Assembly (NCBI RefSeq): GCF_900099785.1
Contig: NZ_FNDS01000007.1
Location: 248,001-312,000 of the forward strand
Reading direction: 5' to 3'
Source of the DNA: Pseudomonas panipatensis
GTDB lineage: Bacteria > Pseudomonadota > Gammaproteobacteria > Pseudomonadales > Pseudomonadaceae
Length of the DNA: 64,000 nucleotides
Shown here one piece after another: positions 20,714 through 30,204 of this stretch. The position numbers were made by a program, and so were the translations under genes. The notes under the pieces were generated by a model. The model ran no database searches and was not told where the DNA came from. It was given only the letters and a program-made list of their open reading frames with translations. Numbering within the stretch: position 1 is the first letter of the stretch; each line of letters opens with the position of its first letter.

Positions 20714-22933
20714 TCAGAACAGATCGATCGGATCGACGTCCAGCGACCAGCGCACCTGACGTCCGCCGGGCATGCCTTCGAGCACCTGCAGCCAGGGCGT
20801 CAGCAGGCGGTGCAGCGGCGCGCGGGCGCTGCTCATCAGCAGCAACTGGGCGCGGAAGCGGCCGGCGCGGCGTTCCATCGGCGCCGGCACCGGGCCGAGC
20901 AGCTCGACGTCGCTGCCCAGCTGCGCTTGCAGGTGCTCGGCCTCGGCGCAGGCGTCATCGAGGAACCCTTCGGCCTGACCCGGCTTGTGCGCCTCGGCGC
21001 GCAGCAGCGCCAGGTGGCTGAAGGGCGGCAGGCCGGCGGCGCGGCGTTCGGACAGGGCCTGCTCGGCGAAGGCGAAGTAACCCTGCTCGGTGAGTTGCAC
21101 CAGTAGCGGGTGATCGGCCAGGTGGGTCTGGATCAGCACCCGCCCCGGTTCCTCGGCGCGTCCGGCGCGTCCGGCGACCTGGACGATCTGCTGGGCCATG
21201 CGCTCGCTGGCGCGGAAATCGGCGGAGAACAGCCCGCCATCGGCATCGAGAATGGCCACCAGGGTCACCCGCGGGAAGTGGTGGCCCTTGGCGAGCATCT
21301 GGGTGCCGACGAGGATGCACGGCTCACCCTTGTTGATGGTGGCGAACAGGTCGCGCATGGCGTGTTTGCGCGCCGTGCTGTCGCGGTCGATGCGCAGCAC
21401 CGGGTAGTCGGGGAAAAGGATGCGCAGGCGCTCCTCGGCGCGCTCGGTGCCGGCGCCCACCGGGCGCAGGTCGAGCTTGGCGCACTTGGGGCACTGGCGT
21501 GGCGGGCGCTCGCGGTGGTCGCAGTGGTGGCAGCGCAGTTCGCCGGAGCCCTGGTGCAGGGTCATGCGCGCATCGCAGCGCGGGCATTGGCTGATCCAGC
21601 CGCAGTCGTGGCACAGCAGGGTCGGGGCGAAGCCTCGGCGGTTCAGGTAGACCAGCACCTGCTGGCCGGCGCCGAGGGTTTCACCGATGGCCCGTTGCAG
21701 TGGCATCGACAGGCCGCTGTCCAGCGGCAGGCTCTTCACGTCCAGGCGCTGGAACTTCGGCTGCTGGGCGCCGCCGGCCCGCTGGGTCAGGCGCAGCAGG
21801 CCATAGCGGCCGCTGGCGGCATTGTGCAGGCTTTCCAGGGAGGGCGTGGCCGAGCCGAGCAGGATCGGCACCTGCTCCAGGCGCGCGCGCACCAGGGCCA
21901 GGTCGCGGGCGTGGTAGCGCAGGCCTTCCTGCTGTTTATAGGAGGCGTCGTGCTCCTCGTCGATGATGATCAGCCCCGGCTGCTTCAGCGGCGTGAAGAG
22001 CGCCGAACGGGTGCCGATGACGATATCCGCCTCGCCGTCGCGCGCCGCCAGCCAGGCGTCCAGGCGCTCGCGGTCGGTCAGCGCCGAGTGCAGCAGGGCG
22101 ATGCGCGCGTTGAAGCGGCGCTCGAAGCGGCTCAGGGTCTGCGGGCCGAGGTTGATCTCGGGGATCAGCACCAACGCCTGCTTGCCGGCCTCCAGGGTCT
22201 CGCGGATCAGTTGCAGGTAGACCTCGGTCTTGCCGCTGCCGGTGACCCCGGCCAACAGGTAGCTGTGGAAACCGCCGAAGCCGGCGCGCACCGCTTCGAA
22301 GGCGGCGCGCTGCTCGGCGTTGAGCGGCAGCTCGGCCTGTGCCAGCCAGCCGCCATGGTGTTCCGGGGCGACGTGACGGCGGACTTCCTGGCTGGCCAGG
22401 CCCTTTTCCGTCAGCAGGTCGAGGCTGTCCTTGTTGATGCCCAATTGCCCGAGCAGTTCGTGGAGCACGCCGTGGGGATGTTGCTGCAGGATCTGCAGGG
22501 CCTGGCGCTGCCGTGGCGCGCGGGCCAGGCGCGGGTCGTCGAGCTGCGCGGCGGGCGCCGCCAGCCAGAAGCGCTGCTGGCGCACCTCGGCCGGCTCGCC
22601 CTGGCGCAGCAGGTTGGGCAGCGCCCAGGACAGGGTGTCGCCCAGGCTGTGCTGGTAGTACTGCGCGGTCCAGCGGCACATTTCCAGCAGATGCGCCGGC
22701 AGCGGAGGCTCGCGGTCGAGCACTTCCAGCGCCGGGCGCAGCTTGTCCGCCGGGACTTCCGAGTGCTCCACCTTGTCCAGCAGCACGCCGATCACCTCGC
22801 GGCGGCCGAAGGGCACGCGCAGGCGCACGCCGAGCGCCAGGCGCTGCGGGTCGATCCCGCGCGGCGGCAGGTAGTCGAACAGGCGGCGCAGCGGCGAGGG
22901 CAGGGCGAGGCGCAGGATGCTGGCTTGGGGCAC
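20714..22933 (-). CDS. priA: Primosomal helicase PriA (GTG start)
   Basis: DNA helicase that restarts collapsed replication forks. I place the start at the GTG at 22933 (VPQASILRLALPSPLRRLFD), which gives 739 residues, the length of other Pseudomonas PriA proteins; a longer frame to 23134 runs over the rpmE promoter. Walker A is GVTGSGKTEVY and the DExH box is DEEHD. The paired-cysteine zinc region (CHDC, CPRC, CHHC, CPKC) lies near residues 445-490. It ends VDPIDLF and is divergent from rpmE. Confidence 0.96.
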   Translation of the reverse strand: MPQASILRLALPSPLRRLFDYLPPRGIDPQRLALGVRLRVPFGRREVIGVLLDKVEHSEVPADKLRPALEVLDREPPLPAHLLEMCRWTAQYYQHSLGDTLSWALPNLLRQGEPAEVRQQRFWLAAPAAQLDDPRLARAPRQRQALQILQQHPHGVLHELLGQLGINKDSLDLLTEKGLASQEVRRHVAPEHHGGWLAQAELPLNAEQRAAFEAVRAGFGGFHSYLLAGVTGSGKTEVYLQLIRETLEAGKQALVLIPEINLGPQTLSRFERRFNARIALLHSALTDRERLDAWLAARDGEADIVIGTRSALFTPLKQPGLIIIDEEHDASYKQQEGLRYHARDLALVRARLEQVPILLGSATPSLESLHNAASGRYGLLRLTQRAGGAQQPKFQRLDVKSLPLDSGLSMPLQRAIGETLGAGQQVLVYLNRRGFAPTLLCHDCGWISQCPRCDARMTLHQGSGELRCHHCDHRERPPRQCPKCAKLDLRPVGAGTERAEERLRILFPDYPVLRIDRDSTARKHAMRDLFATINKGEPCILVGTQMLAKGHHFPRVTLVAILDADGGLFSADFRASERMAQQIVQVAGRAGRAEEPGRVLIQTHLADHPLLVQLTEQGYFAFAEQALSERRAAGLPPFSHLALLRAEAHKPGQAEGFLDDACAEAEHLQAQLGSDVELLGPVPAPMERRAGRFRAQLLLMSSARAPLHRLLTPWLQVLEGMPGGRQVRWSLDVDPIDLF

Positions 22934-23009
22934 GCGGCAGTTTCCGAGGCGGCGGGAGGCGGCGATCTTAGCACTACCGGTCGCGGCGACGGTCGGTCGA
23001 GGGGCCGAC

Positions 23010-23037
23010 TTGCGTTGCCGGGCTGCTCTGGTATGAT
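23010..23037 (+). promoter_or_regulatory. Sigma70 promoter for rpmE
   Basis: TTGCGT, 16-base spacer, TATGAT. The -10 is strong and the -35 moderate. It lies about 118 bases before rpmE in the 220-base divergent gap with priA. Confidence 0.55.
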
Positions 23038-23154
23038 CCACGCCCTTAATTTGCGTGCGGTGCCCGGTAAAAGATCCCGCCCGCGGTCCTCGATGACCGT
23101 GGCTCGGCTTCTGACAGAGACTGGGTGGCGGCACCCCTACCTGAGGAAACCAAG

Positions 23155-23370
23155 ATGAAACCGGAAATCCATCCCGCGTACGAAGAAATCGAAGCCACTT
23201 GCAGCTGCGGCAACGTGATCAAGACCCGTTCGACCCTGTGCAAGAGCATCCACCTGGACGTCTGCTCCGAGTGCCACCCGTTCTACACCGGCAAGCAGAA
23301 AGTCGTTGATACCGGTGGCCGTATCGACCGCTTCAACCAGCGCTTCGCTATGTTCGGCGGCAAGAAGTAA
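23155..23370 (+). CDS. rpmE: 50S ribosomal protein L31, zinc-binding form
   Basis: Ribosomal protein bL31, 71 residues from the ATG at 23155 with a GAGGAAA ribosome site. All four zinc cysteines are present (C16, C18 in CSCG; C37 and C40 in VCSEC), so this is the zinc (C+) form that the Zur regulon can replace with a C-minus copy in low zinc. A terminator follows 45 bases after the stop but lies inside the next gene. Confidence 0.97.
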   Translation: MKPEIHPAYEEIEATCSCGNVIKTRSTLCKSIHLDVCSECHPFYTGKQKVVDTGGRIDRFNQRFAMFGGKK

Positions 23371-23393
23371 GAGCGATTTCCGGAAAAGCCCGC

Positions 23394-24197
23394 ATGGCGT
23401 TTCCCGATCTGCTGAAAAAGGCGTCCCTCTGGGGCGCCTTTTTTATGGGCGCGATTTGTTGCGCCGGCCCGACCCTGGCCGCCTGCCCGGCGCCGGCAGC
23501 GACAATGCCGGTGCAGGTCGCGCGGGTGGTCGATGGCGACACCCTGAAGCTCGGCGACGGCCGCAGCGTGCGCCTGATCGGCGTCAACGCGCCGGAGCTG
23601 GCGCATGGCGGGCGGACCACCGAGCCCTTCGCCGAGGCGGCGCGGCAACGCCTGCAGGCGCTGGTGGCGGCGAACGACGGCGAACTCACGCTGCTCCCCG
23701 GACGGCAGGGCAAGGATCACTACGGTCGGACCCTGGCGCATCTGTTCGATCGCCAGGGCAACAACATCGAAGCGCAGTTGCTGGCCGAGGGCCTGGGTTA
23801 CCTGGTCGCGGTGGCGCCCAATACCGAGCTGACCGCCTGCCAGCAGGCGGCCGAGCGCCAGGCCCGTTCGGCGGGCCGCGGCCTGTGGAAAGCCTCGCCC
23901 GTGATCGATGCGCAGGCCCTGCGCGACAGTGGCTTCGCGGTGATCCGCGGGCGGGTCGCCGAGGTCCAGCGCAATCGTGGCGGCCTGTGGATAGAATTGG
24001 ACGGGCCGCTGGTGTTGCGCATCGAGCCGCGCCTGCTGTCGGCTTTCGCCCGAGCTAACCTGAATGTACAAAAGGGCCAGCGCCTGGAGGCGCGCGGCTG
24101 GGTCATCGACCGCGCCAAGCGCGGCGCGGTGGAGCCCGGACAGGCGCGCTGGATGCTGCCCATCACCGACCCGGCCATGCTGGAGCTGTTGCCATGA
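23394..24197 (+). CDS. Secreted thermonuclease-like (SNase) protein
   Basis: Staphylococcal-nuclease-fold protein of 267 residues. The N-terminus has two lysines, a hydrophobic core and TLAAC (Cys31), so it is exported and possibly lipidated. The SNase core shows VARVVDGDTLKL, VRLIGVNAPE and KDHYGRTLAHLF, with the catalytic Arg/Glu/Arg pattern. The C-terminal 100 residues form a separate domain (FAVIRGRVAEVQRNRGGLWIELDG) that looks like an OB-type nucleic-acid fold. Codons 8-17 coincide with the rpmE terminator. A start at Met18 (23445) is possible but would spoil the signal peptide. Confidence 0.88.
   Translation: MAFPDLLKKASLWGAFFMGAICCAGPTLAACPAPAATMPVQVARVVDGDTLKLGDGRSVRLIGVNAPELAHGGRTTEPFAEAARQRLQALVAANDGELTLLPGRQGKDHYGRTLAHLFDRQGNNIEAQLLAEGLGYLVAVAPNTELTACQQAAERQARSAGRGLWKASPVIDAQALRDSGFAVIRGRVAEVQRNRGGLWIELDGPLVLRIEPRLLSAFARANLNVQKGQRLEARGWVIDRAKRGAVEPGQARWMLPITDPAMLELLP
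23415..23444 (+). terminator. rpmE terminator embedded in the nuclease signal-peptide codons
   Basis: Stem AAAAAGGCG/CGCCTTTTT with an 11-base loop and a run of six T. It is a classical intrinsic terminator 45 bases after rpmE, yet it lies in frame within the nuclease coding sequence and encodes KKASLWGAFF. Confidence 0.8.
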
Positions 24198-25642
24198 TGC
24201 CAAGGATGCTGTTGTTGACCTGTCTTCTCGCGCTGTTCGGCGCGCTGAGCGGCTGTGCGGTCAACCCTGCCACCGGCGAGACCGATTTCGTCACCATGAG
24301 CGAGCAGGATGAACTCGCCCTTGGCCGGCAGGCCAGCCAGGACGTCGCCAAGCAGTACCCGCGCTATGCCGACGAGAAGCTCCAGGCCTATGTGCAGCAG
24401 GTCGGTGAGCGTGTCGCGCGGGTTGGCGACCGGCCCACGCTGCAGTACCACTTCACCGTCGTCGACACCCCGGACATCAACGCCTTCGCCTTGCCCGGCG
24501 GCTACATCTATGTGCACCGCGGATTGCTCGCCTACCTCAACTCCGAGGCCGAGCTGGCTGCCGTGCTCGGCCATGAGATCGGCCATGTCACCGCCCGCCA
24601 CAGCGTTCGCCAGCAGAGCCAGGCCAGCGCCTGGGGCGTCCTCGGCGCCGCCGTGTCCATCGGCACTGGCGTGAGCGCCGCCGGCGACCTGACCAATGTC
24701 CTCGGCACCGCCATGGTGCGTGGCTACGGCCGCGACATGGAACTGCAGGCCGATGGCCTGGGGGCCAAGTACCTGGCCCGCGCCGGTTACGACCCGACGG
24801 CGATGATCCAGGTGGTGCGGATACTGAAGAACCAGGAAGACTTCGCCCGCGAGCAGGCGCAGAAGAATGGCCAGGCGGTGCAGCCGGTGGGATACCACGG
24901 TCTGTTCGACACGCACCCGGATAACGACCAGCGCCTGCAGCAGGTAATCGGCCCGGCCAAGGCCTTGGCCAACGGGCAGCAGGAGACCGACCGCGAGCGC
25001 TACCTCAAGGCCATCGATGGCATGCCCTTCGGCGATTCCGCGGACACCGGCATCCGTCGCGGGCAGCATTTCTATCATGGCGAACTGAACTTCACCCTGA
25101 CTTATCCGCCCGGCTGGGGCCTGCTCAACCAGCCCAGCGCGCTGATCGGTTATCCCCAGGACCAGCAGGCCTTCATCGGCATGAAGTTGATACCGCGCGA
25201 GGGCCAGCTCACCCCCCTGGAATACCTGCGCAAGGGCGCCGGCGGGCGTCTGGCCGGCGAGGAGACGTTCCAGCAGGCCGGCCTCGATGGCGCCACCGCG
25301 GTGGTTCCCGGCTCGCCGGCACGGCGGGTGGCGCTGATCTACCAGGGCAAGGCGGCCTACCTCTTCGTTGGTGCGATCAAAGGTCGCGGCTCACTGGAAA
25401 CCCGCGACGCCGATTTCCTCAGCGTCATCCACAGTTTCCGCCCGCTGCGCGCCGACGAACGCAAGCTCGCCGAACCGGTGCGCCTGGCGCTGGTTCAGGT
25501 CCAGGCCGGGCAGAGCGTCGAACAGCTGGCAAAGGGCGGAAACGGGCCGGAATCCGATGCGATTTCTCGTATACGATTGCTCAATGATTTGTATCCAAGC
25601 GGTCAGCCAAAGGCCGGCGACTGGTTGAAAATCGTGCGTTAG
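24194..25642 (+). CDS. M48-family metalloprotease lipoprotein with LysM-like tail
   Basis: Periplasmic zinc protease of the BepA/YfgC type, 482 residues. The signal ends in LSGC (Cys21), a lipobox. The zinc motif HEIGH is at residues 127-131, with the third ligand in the ELQAD motif downstream. The last 50 residues (VQVQAGQSVEQLAK ... KAGDWLKIV) resemble a LysM peptidoglycan-binding repeat. The start ATGATG overlaps the nuclease stop, so the two are probably cotranscribed. A role in outer-membrane quality control is inferred from BepA. Confidence 0.9.
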   Translation: MMPRMLLLTCLLALFGALSGCAVNPATGETDFVTMSEQDELALGRQASQDVAKQYPRYADEKLQAYVQQVGERVARVGDRPTLQYHFTVVDTPDINAFALPGGYIYVHRGLLAYLNSEAELAAVLGHEIGHVTARHSVRQQSQASAWGVLGAAVSIGTGVSAAGDLTNVLGTAMVRGYGRDMELQADGLGAKYLARAGYDPTAMIQVVRILKNQEDFAREQAQKNGQAVQPVGYHGLFDTHPDNDQRLQQVIGPAKALANGQQETDRERYLKAIDGMPFGDSADTGIRRGQHFYHGELNFTLTYPPGWGLLNQPSALIGYPQDQQAFIGMKLIPREGQLTPLEYLRKGAGGRLAGEETFQQAGLDGATAVVPGSPARRVALIYQGKAAYLFVGAIKGRGSLETRDADFLSVIHSFRPLRADERKLAEPVRLALVQVQAGQSVEQLAKGGNGPESDAISRIRLLNDLYPSGQPKAGDWLKIVR

Positions 25643-25672
25643 GAGCATTGACACAGAGGGCCTCCGGCGATC

Positions 25673-25701
25673 TTGGCAGGCGGGTTCTTCCCGCGTATGC
25701 T
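25673..25701 (+). promoter_or_regulatory. Sigma70 promoter for the malic enzyme gene
   Basis: TTGGCA, 17-base spacer, TATGCT; both hexamers are near consensus. It lies 45-74 bases before the malic enzyme ATG at 25747, between it and the M48 protease gene. Confidence 0.6.
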
Positions 25702-25746
25702 CGGTCGCCCGTCTGTCCAACAAGCAATAAAGCGGAAGTGCCAAAA

Positions 25747-27015
<1,269 letters not shown>

Positions 27016-27030
27016 TCCAGGCCCTGCAGG

Positions 27031-27055
27031 AAAACCCCGCTTCGGCGGGGTTTTT
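27031..27055 (+). terminator. Rho-independent terminator after the malic enzyme gene
   Basis: Stem ACCCCGC/GCGGGGT closed by a TTCG tetraloop and followed by TTTTT. It ends 40 bases after the stop codon. Confidence 0.9.
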
Positions 27056-27175
27056 CGTTTCTGCGGCGGCGCCCGCCAACGCGGGCAGGGGCAGCGTTGT
27101 CGGGACTATGCTGTAGGAAGGCGCCGTTTGTTCATTCGCCACGGCGCCCCACCGGCCAGGCCGGGGAGGCGTGCC

Positions 27176-28528
27176 ATGCTCGCGCTGATTCGCCGCTGCG
27201 CTCTGTTCCTGCTGCTGTTCGCGGGCGGGGCGATGGCGGCCCCGGCAGCGGTGGTGCTGACGGTGGACGGCGCCATTGGCCCGGCCACCTCCGACTATGT
27301 GGTGCGCGGTATCGCGCGGGCGGCGGAGGAAGGCGCGCCGCTGCTGGTGCTGCGCATGGACACCCCCGGCGGCCTGGACACCTCGATGCGCGAGATCGTC
27401 AAGGCGATCCTTCTCAGCCCGGTGCCCGTGGTCGGTTACGTGGCGCCCGGCGGCGCCCGCGCGGCCAGTGCCGGTACCTACATCCTGTATGCCTGCCATG
27501 TCGCGGCCATGGCGCCGGGGACCAACCTGGGCGCGGCCACGCCCATCGAGATCGGCGGCATGCCGGGAGCCCCGTCGGAGCCGCCTGACAAGTCGGGGAA
27601 AAAGGCCGCGGCTAGCGAGGCGGACACCCTCAAGCGCAAGCAGGTCAACGACGCCGCCGCCTACATTCGCGGTCTCGCCCAGTTGCGTGGGCGCAACGCC
27701 GAGTGGGCCGAGCGTGCGGTGCGCGAGGCGGTCAGCCTGTCCGCCGAGGAAGCGCTGAAGCTGAAGGTCATCGACCTGCAGGCCGCCGACCTGGAGCAGT
27801 TGCTGCGCGCCGTGGACGGGCGCAAGGTCACCCTGGTCGGGCATGACGCGTCCCTGCACAGCGCCGGCGCCGGCTGGGTCGAACGCGGCGCCGACTGGCG
27901 CACCCGCGTGCTGGCGGTGATCACCGATCCGAGTGTCGCGCTGCTGCTGATGATGATCGGCGTCTACGGGCTGATCTTCGAGTTCGCCAACCCCGGCTTG
28001 GCGCTGCCCGGCGTGCTCGGCGGCATCTGCCTGCTGCTCGGGCTTTATGCCCTGCAATTGCTGCCGGTGAATTTCGCCGGGGTCGGGCTGATTCTCCTCG
28101 GCCTGGTGTTCATGATCGCCGAAGCCTTCGTGCCGAGCTTCGGCAGCCTGGGGATCGGCGGGGTGGTGGCCTTCATCATTGGCGGCCTGATCCTGCTCGA
28201 CACCGATGCACCGGGTTTCGGCATCCCGCTGGCGCTGATCGTCGGCGTGGCGACGGTCAGCGCCCTGTTCATCAGCGGCATGCTTGGCGTGGCGCTGAGG
28301 GCGCGGCGCCGCCAGGTGGTCAGCGGCGCGGCGGGGTTGGTGGGCAGCCAGGCGACCCTCTATGGGGTGGCCGGGGACGACGCCCACGCCGGTTGGGTCG
28401 AATTGCAGGGCGAACAGTGGCAAGTGCGTTCGGCGCAAGCGTTGAAGAATGGCCAGCGCGTTCGCGTGCTGGCGCGTAACGGCCTGTGCCTGGAGGTGAC
28501 GGCCGACGACGAGACGGGAGGTGCGTGA
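27176..28528 (+). CDS. NfeD-type membrane protein with ClpP-like serine protease domain
   Basis: Long-form NfeD protein of 450 residues. A signal peptide ([21 protein letters not shown]) leads to a ClpP-like domain with [12 protein letters not shown] and the nucleophile region [10 protein letters not shown]. Near residues 250-375 are several membrane helices, and the C-terminus is a small beta-barrel NfeD domain ([13 protein letters not shown]). These proteases work with slipin partners; the next gene is such a slipin, overlapping by one base (TGATG). The ATG at 27176 is preceded by GGGGAGG. Confidence 0.92.
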   Translation: MLALIRRCALFLLLFAGGAMAAPAAVVLTVDGAIGPATSDYVVRGIARAAEEGAPLLVLRMDTPGGLDTSMREIVKAILLSPVPVVGYVAPGGARAASAGTYILYACHVAAMAPGTNLGAATPIEIGGMPGAPSEPPDKSGKKAAASEADTLKRKQVNDAAAYIRGLAQLRGRNAEWAERAVREAVSLSAEEALKLKVIDLQAADLEQLLRAVDGRKVTLVGHDASLHSAGAGWVERGADWRTRVLAVITDPSVALLLMMIGVYGLIFEFANPGLALPGVLGGICLLLGLYALQLLPVNFAGVGLILLGLVFMIAEAFVPSFGSLGIGGVVAFIIGGLILLDTDAPGFGIPLALIVGVATVSALFISGMLGVALRARRRQVVSGAAGLVGSQATLYGVAGDDAHAGWVELQGEQWQVRSAQALKNGQRVRVLARNGLCLEVTADDETGGA

Positions 28529-29295
28529 TGGGTGTTCCCTTCGGACTGCTGGTGGCGCTGATCCTGCTGTTGATGCTGGTGCTCAGCTCCTTCCGAATCC
28601 TCCGCGAATACGAGCGCGGGGTGGTGTTCCAGCTCGGGCGCTTCTGGAAGGTCAAGGGGCCCGGGCTGGTGCTGGTGCTCCCGGTGGTGCAGCAAATGGT
28701 CCGCGTCGGCTTGCGCACCGTGGTGCTCGATGTGCCGCCACAGGACGTGATTTCCCGCGACAACGTCTCGGTGAAGGTCAATGCGGTGCTCTACTTCCGC
28801 GTGCTCGACCCGCAGAAGGCGATCATCCAGGTGGAGAACTTCCTCGCCGCCACCAGCCAGTTGGCCCAGACCACCCTGCGCGCGGTGCTGGGCAAGCATG
28901 AGCTGGACGAGATGCTCGCCGAGCGCGAGCGGCTGAACCTGGACATCCAGAAGGTGCTGGACGCACAGACCGACGCCTGGGGCATCAAGGTGGCGAATGT
29001 CGAGATCAAGCACGTCGACCTCAACGAGTCGATGATCCGCGCCATCGCCCGCCAGGCCGAGGCCGAGCGCGAACGGCGGGCCAAGGTGATCCATGCCGAA
29101 GGCGAGCTGCAAGCCTCGGAGAAACTGATGCAGGCCGCGGAAATGCTCGGTCGCCAGGCCGGCGCCATGCAACTGCGCTACATGCAGACACTGAGCGCCA
29201 TCGCCGGCGACAAGAACTCCACCATCGTCTTCCCCATGCCCATCGAGCTGCTCAAGGGCCTGTTCACAAAAAATGGGGATGCCGACGGCCGTTGA
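28528..29295 (+). CDS. Slipin (stomatin/prohibitin-family SPFH protein)
   Basis: SPFH-domain membrane scaffold of 255 residues. One N-terminal membrane helix is followed by [21 protein letters not shown], the slipin signature, then the SPFH core ([20 protein letters not shown]) and a charged coiled-coil ([20 protein letters not shown]). Its start overlaps the nfeD stop, and the NfeD protease is known to cleave slipin partners. The pair is thought to organise membrane microdomains. Confidence 0.93.
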   Translation: MGVPFGLLVALILLLMLVLSSFRILREYERGVVFQLGRFWKVKGPGLVLVLPVVQQMVRVGLRTVVLDVPPQDVISRDNVSVKVNAVLYFRVLDPQKAIIQVENFLAATSQLAQTTLRAVLGKHELDEMLAERERLNLDIQKVLDAQTDAWGIKVANVEIKHVDLNESMIRAIARQAEAERERRAKVIHAEGELQASEKLMQAAEMLGRQAGAMQLRYMQTLSAIAGDKNSTIVFPMPIELLKGLFTKNGDADGR

Positions 29296-29445
29296 ACCGC
29301 CTGCCGAGAGCCTGGGCACTCCAGATGGCGATTGCTTTTGTCGAATGGCGAATTTGATACAGTCGCGGCAGGATGCATTCAGAAAATACCTACAATGCCC
29401 CCCATTGCCGGCCCGTCAGCGCATGGGGCGCGGCTGAGGAGACTT

Positions 29446-30180
29446 ATGCCGCTGCGCGCCTTACTGCTTGCCCTGTGCCTGCCGCTGCCGCTCTGCGCCC
29501 TGGCCGATGAGCCGCTGCAGTTGGTGGCCGACCGCTGGCCGCCCTACGCCGATGCGCAAATGCCCGGGCGCGGGCTGGCGGTGCATTTCGTCAGTGTCGC
29601 CCTGACCCGCGCCGGCTACGCCATCAGCTACGCCGAGGTGCCCTGGCCGCGAGCCCTGCATGGGGTGCGCACGGGCGAATACGATGTTGTGGTGGACGCC
29701 TGGTACAGCGACGAGCGCGCCACCTATGGCGAGTTCTCCGAGCCCTATCTGAACAACCGTCTGCGGCTGATCAAGCGCACGGGCTCGCCGATCGCCTTCG
29801 AACGCCTTAGCGATCTGTATCCCTATCCGCTTGCCGTGGTTCGCGGATACAGCTATTCGGCGGAGCTGGAAAGCGATCGGCGGGTGCAGAAGGTGCCGGT
29901 GCTGACCTTCGGCAACGCCGCCGCCATGGTCGCCGCCGGCCGAGTCGAGCTGACCCTGGAAGATGAGCTGACCGCCCGCTACCTGCTGAACCGCGAGCTG
30001 CGAGAACTGCGCGACAAGCTGGAGTTCCTGCCCAAGCCGCTGTCCGAGAATCCCCTGCACATCCTGGTCAGCCGCGCCAATCCGCATCACGCGGAGATAG
30101 TCGCGGCATTCAACCGCGAGCTGGCGCAGATGCGCGCCGACGGCAGCTATGACGCCTTCATGAGTGTCGCGGCGCCCTGA
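29446..30180 (+). CDS. Periplasmic solute-binding protein, family 3-like
   Basis: A 244-residue secreted protein with a clear signal peptide (RALLLALCLPLPLCALA) and a GAGGAG ribosome site. The body resembles family-3 amino-acid/polar solute-binding proteins (LQLVADRWPPYADAQMPGRG, VVVDAWYSDERATYGEFSEP). No transporter genes adjoin it, so it may be an orphan receptor-type binding protein or have another partner elsewhere. Ligand unknown. Confidence 0.83.
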   Translation: MPLRALLLALCLPLPLCALADEPLQLVADRWPPYADAQMPGRGLAVHFVSVALTRAGYAISYAEVPWPRALHGVRTGEYDVVVDAWYSDERATYGEFSEPYLNNRLRLIKRTGSPIAFERLSDLYPYPLAVVRGYSYSAELESDRRVQKVPVLTFGNAAAMVAAGRVELTLEDELTARYLLNRELRELRDKLEFLPKPLSENPLHILVSRANPHHAEIVAAFNRELAQMRADGSYDAFMSVAAP

Positions 30181-30204
30181 ACCACTGCTTGACGGTGGTG
30201 GCGC

